Below are positions 35,101 through 43,811 of a stretch of 64,000 bases of DNA, piece by piece. Origin of the DNA: Bordetella genomosp. 8 (GTDB taxonomy: Bacteria; Pseudomonadota; Gammaproteobacteria; Burkholderiales; Burkholderiaceae_B). The translations under genes were made by a program, and so were the position numbers. The notes under the pieces were generated by a model. The model did not search any database and was not told where the DNA came from. It saw only the letters and a program-made list of their open reading frames with translations. Location of the stretch: assembly GCF_002119685.1 (NCBI RefSeq), contig NZ_CP021108.1:5952001-6016000 (forward strand), in the 5' to 3' direction. Every line of letters begins with the position of its first letter. Position 1 is the stretch's first letter.

Positions 35101-37387
35101 CGGTGAAAGCCGCGCCGTCACCGACGCGGAACAGCGTCGAACGCTCGGTATCCACGGTCATCGTGGTGGCCGACACGTTGATCGCCGACCCTGCGCCGGA
35201 CGCATAGAAGCCGATCTGGTCGGTGCCGCCGACGAAGCGCGGCACCGCACCCGCGGCGACGTTGACCGTGCCGCCGTTCTGGGCGAACACGCCGATGGCG
35301 CCCACGCCACCCAGGTTGACCGCGCCGCTGACTGACGCCACGCCCTGCGCGCCGTCCACCCAGACACCGAAGTTGCGCGTGCCGCTGGCGGGGTCGGCAT
35401 TGCCGTTGACGTTGATCGTGCCCGTCGATTCGGCGTTCGCCGCGATGCCCGGATCGGCGTTCACCATGACGCCGATACCGTTGACGCCATTGACGTTGAT
35501 CGTGCCGGCATTGCGCACGATGGCGTTGGTGCCCGCGGCGCCGTTGTCGTCGGCCAGCATGCCGATGTTCGACAGCGGCACGCCGCCCGCCGCGCCATTG
35601 ATGTCGATCGTGCCATTGTTCTGCAGGAGCGACGTGACCGGCGCAGTGGAAAACATGGCCACCGCGTTCTGCGCCTGCGAACCGATCACGATACGGCCAT
35701 CATTGATGGCGGTATCGCCCGTATCCATGATGCGTACGCCATAGGTCGGCCCGGCGATTTCCACATCCGCCACGGCGTCGGTGGTGGCGTATTGCGCGGC
35801 GCGGCCGATATACAGCGTGCCGCCGGCCGTGTTGGTGAAGGTGCTGCCGCCACGTACGTTCACGCCCACCACGGTCGCCGTGTAGTCGGGATTCACGCCG
35901 ATATTGATGGAGCCGTTATTGGTGCCCGTCGCGCCGTTGGCCAGGCCGATGCCCGTGGTGGTATAGCCGTTGAAGCTCATGCCCGACACGTTGACCACGC
36001 CGTTGTTCAACACGGTGGTGCCCTGGCCCGAGGCCACGATGCCGGAGCCGGTGTAATAGAACAGGTCGTCGGTCGCGGTGTTGGCCTTGTCGCCGACCAG
36101 ATAGCCGGCGGACACCACGCCATTGGCGGCGTTGATGAAGTGCGAACCGCTTTCCACCCGGGCGACCTGCTGGATGACGTTGCCCGACAGGATGCCGTGG
36201 TTCGTGATCGTGGCGCCGTTGGTGGCCTTTACCGCGCCCGACGCTCGCTCCATGTCCAGTTGCGCGCCGGCGGCGATGGTCGCGCTGCCGCGCGCGCCGT
36301 TCGCCAGGATGGCGTAGCGGTCGCCGTTGGGAACACGCGTCAGGTCGCCGTCGGATGTGTTGGTCGTGTAGGTGACCGGCGTATCGACGGTGTTGAAGGC
36401 CTGTGCGAAAGCCGTGTCGTAGGCGTACTGCGAGGTGATGACGCCGCTTTTCAGCGCGTCGACCAGCACGTTGTTGTAGGCCGCCAGTTCCGCGGCGTTG
36501 GTGACGGAATAGGTGGCGCCATTGAAATTCACCGTGCCGGCATAGGTGGTCACGGGCACGTATACCGTCAGGCGACCGTTGGCGTCCGGCGTGGGCAGGC
36601 CCGGGTCGATGCCCATGTCGATGGCATTGCGCGATTGCCAGACGACACGGCTGTTGGCGTTGCCGCTGCCGTCGGCCGACGTCAGGTAGGTTTGCTTGGA
36701 CACCATCAGGATGGAATTGGACGACGGCGTAGCCGCAGGCGTGGCGCCCAGGTTCACGTTCAGGGTGCCGCCGCTGTTCTCGACCCGGCCGAGCGAGGCC
36801 TTGTAGTACATATCGCCGTTGACGTCTTCGAACTGGTTGACCGGCGTGGCCAGGTTCGACTGGTCGGCAAGGGACGCCGAGTCGAAGGTCCGGAACACGA
36901 CGTTGGCGCCCGTGGCGGGATTGCGCGCGCTGATGGCCACGTTCTGCGGTCCGGTGACCAGCGCGCTGGAATCGAAAGTGCCGGAAATCACGTTGACCGT
37001 ATTGGCCGGCACCGTGGTGTTGCCGTTGTAGCCGGTACCGACCACCGACGTGCCTCGCAGCGTGACGGTCTGGCCGTGATTGACCACGGCTTCGCCGACA
37101 CCCTCGTTGCTGCCGGGGGGGTTGTAGTCGGCGATGGTGCAATGGCCGCCTACGGGCCCGGATTGATCCGCCGTGCCGGTCTTGCAGCTGGACGCCGCCG
37201 ACAGGCCGGGCGTGAGCATGCCTGCCGCCAGCAGCGACAGGAAGGGAATGACGGCGCGCGCCGTCAATGCGCGGGTCGCGCGGCTGGAAGACGTCGACGC
37301 CGATTTGGCGTGTCCACGGGCGACTTCCGACGTGACGATGAATTGCTGCCTGGCCGAGTTCCAGACCGTCTTATGGAACAGATTCAT
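32180..37387 (-). CDS. Type V autotransporter with ESPR signal and long beta-helical passenger
   Basis: The 1735-residue protein begins with an extended signal peptide region (MNLFHKTVWNSARQQFIVTS), a basic stretch and a hydrophobic core ending near LSAASSC. A long Gly/Ala/Asn/Thr/Val-rich passenger (about 70-1430) is full of VNNG-, INVNG- and TNNG-type beta-strand repeats typical of a right-handed beta-helix. The C-terminal 295 residues form the outer-membrane barrel (LDYGFAMLGRLHERVGDVYA, DGFWGRIGGDG), ending GYRYSW with the aromatic residue needed for insertion. The product is probably a surface adhesin or related factor; no protease triad or RGD was seen. The gene is intact. Confidence 0.93.
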   Translation of the reverse strand: MNLFHKTVWNSARQQFIVTSEVARGHAKSASTSSSRATRALTARAVIPFLSLLAAGMLTPGLSAASSCKTGTADQSGPVGGHCTIADYNPPGSNEGVGEAVVNHGQTVTLRGTSVVGTGYNGNTTVPANTVNVISGTFDSSALVTGPQNVAISARNPATGANVVFRTFDSASLADQSNLATPVNQFEDVNGDMYYKASLGRVENSGGTLNVNLGATPAATPSSNSILMVSKQTYLTSADGSGNANSRVVWQSRNAIDMGIDPGLPTPDANGRLTVYVPVTTYAGTVNFNGATYSVTNAAELAAYNNVLVDALKSGVITSQYAYDTAFAQAFNTVDTPVTYTTNTSDGDLTRVPNGDRYAILANGARGSATIAAGAQLDMERASGAVKATNGATITNHGILSGNVIQQVARVESGSHFINAANGVVSAGYLVGDKANTATDDLFYYTGSGIVASGQGTTVLNNGVVNVSGMSFNGYTTTGIGLANGATGTNNGSINIGVNPDYTATVVGVNVRGGSTFTNTAGGTLYIGRAAQYATTDAVADVEIAGPTYGVRIMDTGDTAINDGRIVIGSQAQNAVAMFSTAPVTSLLQNNGTIDINGAAGGVPLSNIGMLADDNGAAGTNAIVRNAGTINVNGVNGIGVMVNADPGIAANAESTGTINVNGNADPASGTRNFGVWVDGAQGVASVSGAVNLGGVGAIGVFAQNGGTVNVAAGAVPRFVGGTDQIGFYASGAGSAINVSATTMTVDTERSTLFRVGDGAAFTGGSTAGAFDITVAGKDARGVVATGMGTTLSTGNSTWRVTGAAGGAGGAVAIVNEGGAAGTIDAGTTIMLSNAGATAGIVDGQGHDITGAAAGDAVPTTLVNNAAIQSSSDGVVGFVARNQGTLVNNNTIAFTGRSSTGVVVGAQGTVQNNATIQVAHGDGALVQGANASLVNNGVIRADDGTAAVHLTGAGASVAFSGTGAILANGSADGILLDPSAVGGSVVGTAGSITVSGTGIALDNQAAGGVIALTDTNITTSGSGAAGISSSGANGDVVVNGGSIATAGAGAAGIHISSSGTLQLTNATVTTAGDLASGIMLDSGATAALMGGSILASGTNAAALQVEGPAGAATANGTVMRSASGPGVLVNAGGTVTLNNSTVQGGTAAIAVTDSAATGNVSNIVLNGGTFSAQAGNAIEVTGARADISVRPGTVITASSGTLLNLTNASVVNLDAQGVSLNGDLIADASSSGSVVLRNGTTLTGRIDPLAVSIDSSSVWNVTGSSETAALSNAGTIAYQAPVGDPTQAASYKTVTASSYRGNGGAIALNTYVAGDGAPSDRLVVNGGTATGTTALRINNTGGGGARTTGDGINVVAVTNGGTTAPGAFSLAAPVQAGAHQYLLYRGGSASADDYFLRSTLGGPTSPGDPTPTGPVAYRPAVAGYAMTPALNLDYGFAMLGRLHERVGDVYATEQNQKGNKDGFWGRIGGDGLNANSGRFSVNQHTFFMQFGKDWTLSQSEEGGSTHAGVTATLGVTDSDFKDGKRDLNATLSDKAGSATTQAQSLGGYYTKYWRDGSYWDSVAQVTHYRNKYDDVYGNGGNQNGFGIALSQEVGKPFALMPKLSIEPQAQLVYQYLKLDSFDDGISRVSGNSSNALRGRLGFRLFAPNLKTDDGAGSGTPYMTFDVLHDFVPPRAVTVGDTSVRSDFGRTWGEVGFGINEAVGKGGQLYATVKLAKNLGGEERRGVFGQVGYRYSW

Positions 37388-37466
37388 TTTTACGGGCCTA
37401 CCATGTCTCGTATGGTTGAGGACCTCCGCTTGGCGTAGTACGGCACAAGCGGAAGCGTTGGCCCAT

Positions 37467-37507
37467 GATTCGGTCGAATCGTCTCGTAACCAATTGACGA
37501 TTCGGTC
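37467..37507. repeat. Direct repeats GATTCGGTC, 32 bp apart
   Basis: GATTCGGTC occurs at 37467-37475 and again at 37499-37507, about three helical turns apart, 80-120 bases upstream of the autotransporter start. The first copy also pairs with GAATC to its right. Spacing suits a dimeric activator, but this is conjecture. Confidence 0.45.
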
Positions 37508-37647
37508 TACGGCGTACAGGCGTCGTGAAGGTGGCTGACCGAAGGCCGCCGCGCCGTGGGTGTAGGGATGGATGAATGCCGCGGGGGGCGCCCCCTATGG
37601 CGATGCTGCCGCCACATGGCCGATTAAGCGGGTGGTCAAGGCAAACG

Positions 37648-37687
37648 GACTAGGACAAAGGCCACGCGGCCTACGTCCGTCCTAGTC
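37648..37687. promoter_or_regulatory. Palindrome with 9-bp arms (GACTAGGAC/GTCCTAGTC)
   Basis: GACTAGGAC at 37648-37656 is perfectly complementary to GTCCTAGTC at 37679-37687. Inside, AGGCC and GGCCT pair around ACGC, giving a two-part hairpin. It lies about 75 bases past the GMC oxidoreductase stop, so it may be that gene's terminator (no T-run) or a regulator site for the autotransporter. Confidence 0.5.
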
Positions 37688-37762
37688 AAAGCGGTGGGGG
37701 GTCCGACCAATGGCTTTGCGTCGCGGCCGCGCCACGGCGGGCCGCGCGCGTGGCACTTGCCA

Positions 37763-39499
37763 CTACACCGCCGCCATCACCGTCGATGCCTCGACCGGGA
37801 TGGGGGATGCCAGCCGCGATGCGCGGCGGTCTTCCAGGATCATCCGCGCGCCCTTTTCGGCGATCATGACGGTGGGCGAATTGGTATTGCCCGACGTGAT
37901 CGTGGGCATGATGGACGCGTCGATGACCCGCAAGCCGTCGATGCCGTGCACGCGCAGGCGCGCGTCCACCACGGCATGCCGGTCCACGCCCATCCTGCAG
38001 GTGCCGACGGGGTGGAAGATCGTCGTGCCGATATCGCCGGCCGCGCGGGCCAGGTCCTCGTCGCTTTGCAGATGCGGGCCGGGGCGGTATTCCTCGGGCC
38101 GGTAATCGGCCAGGGCCGCCTGCGCCACGATGCGCCGCGTCAGCCGCACGCTTTGCACGGCCACGCGGCGATCTTCGTCGGTGGACAGGTAGTTGCACAG
38201 GATTTCGGGATGATCCGCGGCATCGGGCGTGGCGATGCGTACGTGGCCGCGGCTGGTGGGCCGCAGATTGCACACCGACGCGGTAAAGGCCGGGAAGGCA
38301 TGCAGCGGCTCGCCGAATTTCTCCAGCGACAAGGGCTGCACGTGATACTGCACGTTGGCGCGCGCGTGCTCGGGTCCGGACCGCGCGAAGGCGCCCAACT
38401 GCGACGGCGCCATGGTCAACGGGCCCCGCTTCATGAACAGGTACTGCAGGCCCATCATGCCCTTGCCCCACAAGGTGCCGGCGATGGCGTTCAGCGTCTT
38501 CGCGCCGGTGACCTTGTAGATCAGGCGCAGTTGCAGGTGGTCCTGCAGATTGCCGCCCACGCCCGGCAGATCGTGCAGCACCGGCACGCCGTGCGATTGC
38601 AGCCACGCGCCGGGCCCGATGCCGGACACCTGCAGCAGCTGCGCCGAGCCGATGGCGCCGGCGGACAGGATGACCTCCCCGCGTGCGCGCGCCAGCTGTT
38701 CGCCACCCGTGTCGCCACGAAAGCGCACCCCCGTCACGCGGCGGCCATCGAACGCCAGTCGCGTGACGCGGGCGCCGGTGACGACGCGCAGGTTGGGCCG
38801 TTTCAGTATCGGCTTGAGGAAAGCGCTGGAGGCATTCCAGCGCACGCCGCGCCGCTGGTTGACGTCGAAGTAATCGCAGCCTTCGTTGTCGCCACGGTTG
38901 AAGTCGTCGATGGACGGGATGCCCGCCTGCGCGGCGGCCTGGCGGAAGGCATCGAGCAGATCCCAGGACAGGCGCTGGCGTTCCACGCGCCATTCGCCGC
39001 CCTTGCCGTGATAGGGCCCATCGTCGCCGTGATAGTCCTCGGTCTGCTTGAAGACCGGAAGCACGTCGTCCCAGCTCCAGCCGGGATTGCCGGCGGCGGC
39101 CCAGCCGTCGTAGTCCTGGCGTTGGCCGCGCATGTAGATCATTCCGTTGATGGACGAACTGCCGCCCAGTACACGCCCGCGCGGATAGCCCAGGTCGCGG
39201 CCGTTCAGGCCGGGATCCGGCTGGGTGCGGTAACACCAGTCGGTGCGCGGATTACCGATGCAGTACAGATAGCCCACGGGAATGTGGATCCAGTGCCAGT
39301 TGTCAGGCCCGCCGGCCTCCAGCAGCAGGACCCGTACATCCGGATCGGCGGACAGGCGATTGGCCAGCAGGCAGCCGGCCGAGCCGGCGCCCACGACGAT
39401 GTAGTCGAAGTCCATGCCGTCGGCGCCGCCCGTCCGTGCCGTATCGCCGATGCGCGCGGTCGCCCGAGCCGACACTCCTTCGCCTGTCACCATCGCCAT
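37763..39499 (-). CDS. GMC family oxidoreductase (choline/alcohol dehydrogenase-like)
   Basis: The flavoprotein (578 residues from the chosen start) has [19 protein letters not shown] as ADP-binding motif, [19 protein letters not shown] and [20 protein letters not shown] as the two GMC signatures. The C-terminal HPVGTCRMG carries the catalytic His, and [16 protein letters not shown] is the last block. It should oxidise an alcohol group with FAD; choline is one candidate but the usual betaine genes are absent. The start at 39499 is preferred because GGAGACAGCC precedes it as in other genes here; 39511 and 39415 are alternatives. Confidence 0.9.
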   Translation of the reverse strand: MAMVTGEGVSARATARIGDTARTGGADGMDFDYIVVGAGSAGCLLANRLSADPDVRVLLLEAGGPDNWHWIHIPVGYLYCIGNPRTDWCYRTQPDPGLNGRDLGYPRGRVLGGSSSINGMIYMRGQRQDYDGWAAAGNPGWSWDDVLPVFKQTEDYHGDDGPYHGKGGEWRVERQRLSWDLLDAFRQAAAQAGIPSIDDFNRGDNEGCDYFDVNQRRGVRWNASSAFLKPILKRPNLRVVTGARVTRLAFDGRRVTGVRFRGDTGGEQLARARGEVILSAGAIGSAQLLQVSGIGPGAWLQSHGVPVLHDLPGVGGNLQDHLQLRLIYKVTGAKTLNAIAGTLWGKGMMGLQYLFMKRGPLTMAPSQLGAFARSGPEHARANVQYHVQPLSLEKFGEPLHAFPAFTASVCNLRPTSRGHVRIATPDAADHPEILCNYLSTDEDRRVAVQSVRLTRRIVAQAALADYRPEEYRPGPHLQSDEDLARAAGDIGTTIFHPVGTCRMGVDRHAVVDARLRVHGIDGLRVIDASIMPTITSGNTNSPTVMIAEKGARMILEDRRASRLASPIPVEASTVMAAV

Positions 39500-39618
39500 G
39501 GCTGTCTCCATATTGCTTATCGGCCATGGCCCCCGCGCGTCGCGCGAGGCCCAGGACGCTTGTTTTTCGCCGTCCCGCCGTCATGCCGGCAAACGGGGCG
39601 GTCCACTGGCGTTGTAGA

Positions 39619-40524
39619 TCACTTGCCTGCCGAGGGCAAGGCCGCGACGGCCGCCGCGAGCGCCGCGCGCAGGTCGGCGCCCGGCGCCGTCATGGGCGCG
39701 CGCGGCGTGTCCTCGCATCCATGCACGGCGGCCAGGACCGCCTTCAACGGTCCTGGGTTGGGATGCGCGTACAGCAGCCGGATCAGCGGCGCGAGCGCAT
39801 GGAAGATGGCGCGCGCGTCCGTCCATCGGCCCGCATCGGCGGCGTCGAACATCGCCACGTACAGATCCGGCCTGACGTGCGCCGTCGCGATGATGGCGCC
39901 GGCGCCGCCCAGACCCAGGGTGGTCAGCGCCTGCAGGTCTTCGCCCGCCATGACGGCCAGGCGGCCGTCGGCGATCAGAGCGATGGTCTTGTCCAGCGAT
40001 CCGCCGCAGTCCTTGATGGCGACGATATTGGGATGCGCGGCCAGCGCCAGCAGCGTGGCGGTTTCCAGCGTCGCGCCGGTCCGGTACGGAATGTCGTACA
40101 GCACCAGGGGCGCGCGCGCGGCGTCGGCCAGGGTTTCGAACCACACCCGCAGACCGTCCTGCGCCGGCCTGACGTAGGCGGGCGCGGACGCCAGGACGCC
40201 CGCCAGCGGCCGCGCGGAGAATTCGCGGATGCGGGCGACGGCGTGGTTCAAGTGGTTGCCGGACAGGCCCATCGCCACGGGCAGGCCGGCGGCCTCGTCC
40301 AGGATGGTGTCCAGCACCAGCAGTTGTTCGCCCGCGTCCAGCGCGGCGGCCTCGCCGGTGCTGCCGCAGGCGACCAGGCCGTGCACGCCGGCGGCACGGT
40401 AGTGGCGGACCAGGCGGCGCAGGGCGGCCTGATCGACTTCACCGTGCCTGAAGGGCGTGACGAGCGGGATCCAGATGCCGCGGAAAGCGGGCGAAGGTTC
40501 GTGGGCAGGGCTGGGGGTTTCCAT
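39619..40524 (-). CDS. Dihydrodipicolinate synthase/N-acetylneuraminate lyase family protein
   Basis: The 301-residue class I aldolase has GSTGEA (Thr56), YDIPYRTG (Tyr143 and Arg148) and the Schiff-base Lys171 in VAIKDCGGSLDK, all matching the DapA family. A GGAG ribosome site precedes the ATG at 40524. It might be a lysine-pathway DapA paralogue or a catabolic pyruvate-releasing lyase; the presence of Arg148 favours substrates with a carboxylate, as in DapA. The upstream hairpin at 40612-40647 may regulate it. Confidence 0.9.
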   Translation of the reverse strand: METPSPAHEPSPAFRGIWIPLVTPFRHGEVDQAALRRLVRHYRAAGVHGLVACGSTGEAAALDAGEQLLVLDTILDEAAGLPVAMGLSGNHLNHAVARIREFSARPLAGVLASAPAYVRPAQDGLRVWFETLADAARAPLVLYDIPYRTGATLETATLLALAAHPNIVAIKDCGGSLDKTIALIADGRLAVMAGEDLQALTTLGLGGAGAIIATAHVRPDLYVAMFDAADAGRWTDARAIFHALAPLIRLLYAHPNPGPLKAVLAAVHGCEDTPRAPMTAPGADLRAALAAAVAALPSAGK

Positions 40525-40858
40525 ATCGACTCCAATGAACGACCGTGGGCGGTCCGCTGGAAGCGCGCCGGATACGTATGGATCGGTATGGAGTGAGAAG
40601 GCCTCCGCCCTGCCGCTGTTCCGTCGCTCTTCTGACGGAACAGCGGCTCCGGTCAGGTGAGCGGCTGTTTTTTGGCTTTGGCGACGCGCGCGCGTGCCGG
40701 TGCCATGCCCGGGGCATGGGCAGCGATGTGCGGAATGAGCAGGGTGCGCGTGACCATGGGCAGCATCATACCCTCGTAACACCGCGACGCGGGGCCGCGA
40801 GCGACGCCGGCCACCCGCGCCTGGCGGCCGGCGGGGGCATGAGGCCTGGAACCCAGCC
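40525..40858. other. Intergenic region between the DapA-family gene and the sulfoxide reductase
   Basis: These 334 bases hold no supported gene. The main content is a 14-bp perfect stem-loop at 40612-40647 and a T-run at 40667-40672 on the plus strand. GC-rich sequence with minor repeats fills the rest. Confidence 0.5.
40612..40647. promoter_or_regulatory. 14-bp perfect stem-loop upstream of the DapA-family gene
   Basis: GCCGCTGTTCCGTC and GACGGAACAGCGGC are fully complementary around an 8-base loop. On the minus strand, the direction of both flanking genes, no T-run follows, so it is not a standard intrinsic terminator. It lies about 90 bases upstream of the DapA-family start and could be an operator or leader hairpin. 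Confidence 0.6.
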
Positions 40859-41347
40859 TTACGCCCGCAGACTGTCCAGGAATACCTGGCACAGCGCCTC
40901 CATGCCGACGCGATCTTCGTCGTCGAAACGGCCGGGCACCGGGCTGTCCACATCCCAGACGCCGATCAGCTGGCCATCCCGCACCAGCGGCACGACGATT
41001 TCCGAGCGGGAGGCCGCGTCGCAGGCGATGTGGCCGGGAAAGGCATGCACGTCCGGCACGACCTGGGTGCGCCGCTGGCTGGCCGCCGCGCCGCAGACGC
41101 CGCGGTCCAGCGCGATCCGCACGCAGGCGGGCTTGCCCTGGAACGGCCCCACGACCAGTTCGGTGCCGTCGTAGAAATAGAAGCCCGCCCAGTTCAGCTC
41201 CGGCAGCGACTGGTAGACCAGTGCGGAGAAATTGGCGGCATTGGCGATGCGGTCGTGCTCGCCGGCCAATATTCCGCGCGCCTGCTCGACCAATTCGGCA
41301 TAGTGTTCGGATTTGCTGGCGGCGGTGGATGGCGCGGCGGTAAACAT
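40859..41347 (-). CDS. msrC: Free methionine-(R)-sulfoxide reductase (GAF domain)
   Basis: The 162-residue GAF-domain protein has three cysteines, Cys75 (KPACVRIA), Cys85 (RGVCGAA) and Cys109 (IACDAASRS). Their spacing (10 and 24) equals that of Cys84, Cys94 and Cys118 in E. coli fRMsr. SEIVVPLVRDGQLIGVWDVDS is the other strong block. It reduces free methionine-R-sulfoxide in the cytoplasm. The ATG at 41347 is divergent from the aminotransferase gene across 265 bases. Confidence 0.93.
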   Translation of the reverse strand: MFTAAPSTAASKSEHYAELVEQARGILAGEHDRIANAANFSALVYQSLPELNWAGFYFYDGTELVVGPFQGKPACVRIALDRGVCGAAASQRRTQVVPDVHAFPGHIACDAASRSEIVVPLVRDGQLIGVWDVDSPVPGRFDDEDRVGMEALCQVFLDSLRA

Positions 41348-41612
41348 GGCGGTGGCTCCGGGATCGCCCCCACGCGTCGCCCCCTGGAAACGGGGACACT
41401 GCCGAGACGTGCGCATTTGGGCACAATCCACGGACGCGAGCCGGGCATCCTCGCAAAAAGTGGGAGAATACCGCTTTGCCGTCCCTCTTACCCGCCGCCT
41501 GATCCCCCCGTCCTGGTTTTGCGCCCGGATGCCTTTCCGGCCCGGGCCTGGCCCGGCTTTCGCGCGGCCCGTCCGTCGGCCGCTTTCCACCCGTTCTTTG
41601 ATGCCACCTTCC

Positions 41613-42818
41613 ATGGACAAGCCTTTCGAACCCGAATGCACCTTTTCTGAACGCGCCCTGCAGCTGACCAGTTCGGCCATCCGCGAGATCCTCAAAGTCA
41701 CCGAGCGGCCGGACGTCATCTCTTTCGCGGGCGGCCTGCCGGCCCCCAGCGGCTTCCCGGTGGAAGTCGTACGCGAAGCGTTCGACAAGGTACTGGTTTC
41801 GAATGGCCGGTCCGCGCTGCAGTACGGCCCGACCGAAGGCTACAGCCCCCTGCGCGCCTGGGTCGCCGACGACCTGAACCGCAGCGGCGCGCACGTCACG
41901 CCCGAGCAGATCCTGATCGTTTCCGGCTCGCAGCAGGCGCTGGACCTGCTGGGCAAGGTGCTCATCGACAAGGACAGCAAGGTCATGGTGGAAACGCCCA
42001 GCTACCTGGGCGCGCTGCAGTCCTTCAGCCTTTACCAGCCGCGCTACGAATCCGTGGCCTCCGACGAAGGCGGCCTGATACCCGAAGCGCTGACGCCGGC
42101 ATCCGCCCGGGGCGCGCGTTTCCTGTACGCCCTGCCGAACTTCCAGAACCCCACCGGCCGCACGCTGACGCGCCATCGCCGCGAAGCCCTGGTGCAGCAG
42201 GCTGCCCGCCTGAACCTGCCGGTGGTGGAAGACGATCCCTATGGTGAGCTGCGCTACGCCGGCGAACATCAGCCCAGCCTGCTGTCGCTGGGCGGCGAAG
42301 CCGGCGCCCACGTCATCCGCATGGGTTCGTTTTCCAAGGTGCTGGCGCCCGGCCTGCGCCTGGGCTATATCGCCGCGTCGCGCGCGCTGATCGACAAGAT
42401 GGTGCAGGCCAAGCAGGCCACCGACCTGCACACGTCCACGCTGACTCAGATGGCGGTGTACGAAATCGTCAAGGACGGCTTCCTGGCAAAGCACCTGCCC
42501 ACCGTGCGCGAGCTCTATCGCCAGCAGTGCGGCTACATGCTGGACGCCCTGCAGCAGGAATTCCCCGCCGCGGCGACCTGGACCCGACCGGAAGGCGGCA
42601 TGTTCATCTGGGTCACGCTGCCCGAAGGCATCGACACGACGCAATTGCTGCAACAGGCCATCGCCGAAAAAGTCGCCTTCGTGCCTGGCCAGCCCTTCTA
42701 TGCCAACACGCCGGCGCCGCGCAATACGCTGCGGCTCAGCTTCGTCACCGTGCCGGAAGAGAAAATCCGCAGCGGCATGGCCACGCTGGGCCGCCTGATC
42801 AAGGCGCAATTGGGCTGA
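41613..42818 (+). CDS. PLP-dependent class I aminotransferase (2-aminoadipate/aromatic type)
   Basis: The 401-residue protein has VISFAGGLPAPSGFP near the N-terminus, GSQQALDLLGKVL, the cofactor-contacting LPNFQNPTG and VVEDDPYGELRY, and the PLP Lys242 in GSFSKVLAPGLRLGY. These features match the LysN/PLP-dependent aminotransferase subfamily related to MocR C-terminal domains, but without a DNA-binding domain. Substrate may be 2-aminoadipate, leucine or aromatic amino acids. ATG at 41601 is an alternative start four codons earlier; neither has a strong ribosome site. ubiA follows after nine bases. Confidence 0.9.
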   Translation: MDKPFEPECTFSERALQLTSSAIREILKVTERPDVISFAGGLPAPSGFPVEVVREAFDKVLVSNGRSALQYGPTEGYSPLRAWVADDLNRSGAHVTPEQILIVSGSQQALDLLGKVLIDKDSKVMVETPSYLGALQSFSLYQPRYESVASDEGGLIPEALTPASARGARFLYALPNFQNPTGRTLTRHRREALVQQAARLNLPVVEDDPYGELRYAGEHQPSLLSLGGEAGAHVIRMGSFSKVLAPGLRLGYIAASRALIDKMVQAKQATDLHTSTLTQMAVYEIVKDGFLAKHLPTVRELYRQQCGYMLDALQQEFPAAATWTRPEGGMFIWVTLPEGIDTTQLLQQAIAEKVAFVPGQPFYANTPAPRNTLRLSFVTVPEEKIRSGMATLGRLIKAQLG

Positions 42819-42827
42819 GGCCGCGGC

Positions 42828-43769
42828 ATGTCCACGCAGCACGCGCGGCGCCGTCCGGACGGCGCCATCGACCTGAACGACATCGAGTTCGACGACTGGG
42901 TGGCCCATTGGCTGCCCCGTTCGTGGGGTCCATACGCGCGGCTGTGCCGCCTGGACCGGCCCATCGGCACCTGGCTGACCCTGCTGCCGGCGCTCGCCGC
43001 GCTGGCCCAGGCGGCGGGCGGCTGGCCGGAACCTTGGCGCGTCGTGGTCTTTTCGCTGGGCGCGCTGCTGATGCGCGGCATCGGCTGCACCATCAACGAC
43101 ATTTTCGACCGCGACATCGACAAGCACGTCGAACGCACGCGCTACCGGCCGCTGACCAGCGGCCAGCTGACGCTGCGGCAGGCGCTCTGGTTCCTGTTCG
43201 CGCAGCTGGCCGTGTGCGCGTCGCTGCTGCTGGCCATCAATCCCATGAGCCGCTGGCTGGCGGTGGCGCTGCTGCCCATCGTGGTCATCTATCCCCTGTG
43301 CAAGCGCATCACCTACTGGCCGCAGGCGGTGCTGGGCGTGTGCTTCAACTGGGGCATGCTGATGGCCTGGTCCGACACGCGCAACGAAGTCCCCCTGGGC
43401 GCCATTGCGGTGTATATCGGCACCATCCTGTGGCAGATCGGCTACGACACCATCTATGCGTACATCGACGTGCGCGACGACAAACGGCTGGGCCTGCATT
43501 CCACCGCGCTGCGCTTCGGCGCGGCGGGCAAGGCCTGGATCGGCGGCTTCTACGTCGCCACGCTGGCGCTGTGGGCCTGGGGCGGCCAGGCCATCGGCAT
43601 GGGCTGGCCGTATGCGGTCGGCATGGTGCTGATCGGCATCCACCTGGCCTGGCAGCTGCGCAAGCTCGACCTGGACCGGCCTGAACTCGGCCTGGGATTG
43701 TTCCGCGCCAATCTCTGGGTAGGCGTGATGCTGGTGGCCGCCTCGGTGTTCGGCGGCCTGGCGGCCTGA
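42828..43769 (+). CDS. ubiA: 4-hydroxybenzoate octaprenyltransferase
   Basis: The 313-residue membrane protein has the two aspartate-rich motifs NDIFDRDID and YIDVRDDKRLG, the prenyl-diphosphate and magnesium sites of UbiA, and LTLLPALAALAQAAGG in the first helix. It attaches the octaprenyl tail to 4-hydroxybenzoate in ubiquinone synthesis. Residues 1-40 are polar and longer than the E. coli N-terminus. Differs from the HAD-UbiA fusion at 9619-11061, which lacks these exact motifs. Confidence 0.95.
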   Translation: MSTQHARRRPDGAIDLNDIEFDDWVAHWLPRSWGPYARLCRLDRPIGTWLTLLPALAALAQAAGGWPEPWRVVVFSLGALLMRGIGCTINDIFDRDIDKHVERTRYRPLTSGQLTLRQALWFLFAQLAVCASLLLAINPMSRWLAVALLPIVVIYPLCKRITYWPQAVLGVCFNWGMLMAWSDTRNEVPLGAIAVYIGTILWQIGYDTIYAYIDVRDDKRLGLHSTALRFGAAGKAWIGGFYVATLALWAWGGQAIGMGWPYAVGMVLIGIHLAWQLRKLDLDRPELGLGLFRANLWVGVMLVAASVFGGLAA

Positions 43770-43811
43770 GCCGCCTGCTCGCCGCCTTATTGGATACCCC
43801 CTCCCGGAAAC

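Larger units (their letters stand above)
37388..37762. promoter_or_regulatory. Intergenic region upstream of the autotransporter
   Basis: The 375 bases between the GMC oxidoreductase stop and the autotransporter start contain no convincing gene. They hold a pair of 9-bp direct repeats (37467-37507) and a CTAG-containing palindrome (37648-37687). The autotransporter promoter should lie here; no clear -35/-10 pair was identified. Confidence 0.5.

Noticed and set aside
31847..35335. Very long open frame on the plus strand opposite the autotransporter barrel and passenger
   Set aside because: It reads as low-complexity Arg/Ala/Gly/Val sequence without domains, lies antisense to a protein with clear ESPR, passenger and barrel features, and overlaps the CitE-like gene in another frame.
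35792..37438. Second long plus-strand frame opposite the autotransporter N-terminus
   Set aside because: No recognisable motif; its composition follows from the repetitive antisense gene.
39619..40524. Assignment as the main lysine-pathway dapA
   Set aside because: The family residues fit, but no lysine-pathway neighbour is present and its paralogues are commonly catabolic, so only the family name is given.
40653..43643. 996-codon minus-strand frame spanning the aminotransferase and ubiA
   Set aside because: It overlaps four well-supported genes and has no domain; it is a frame without stops caused by high GC.
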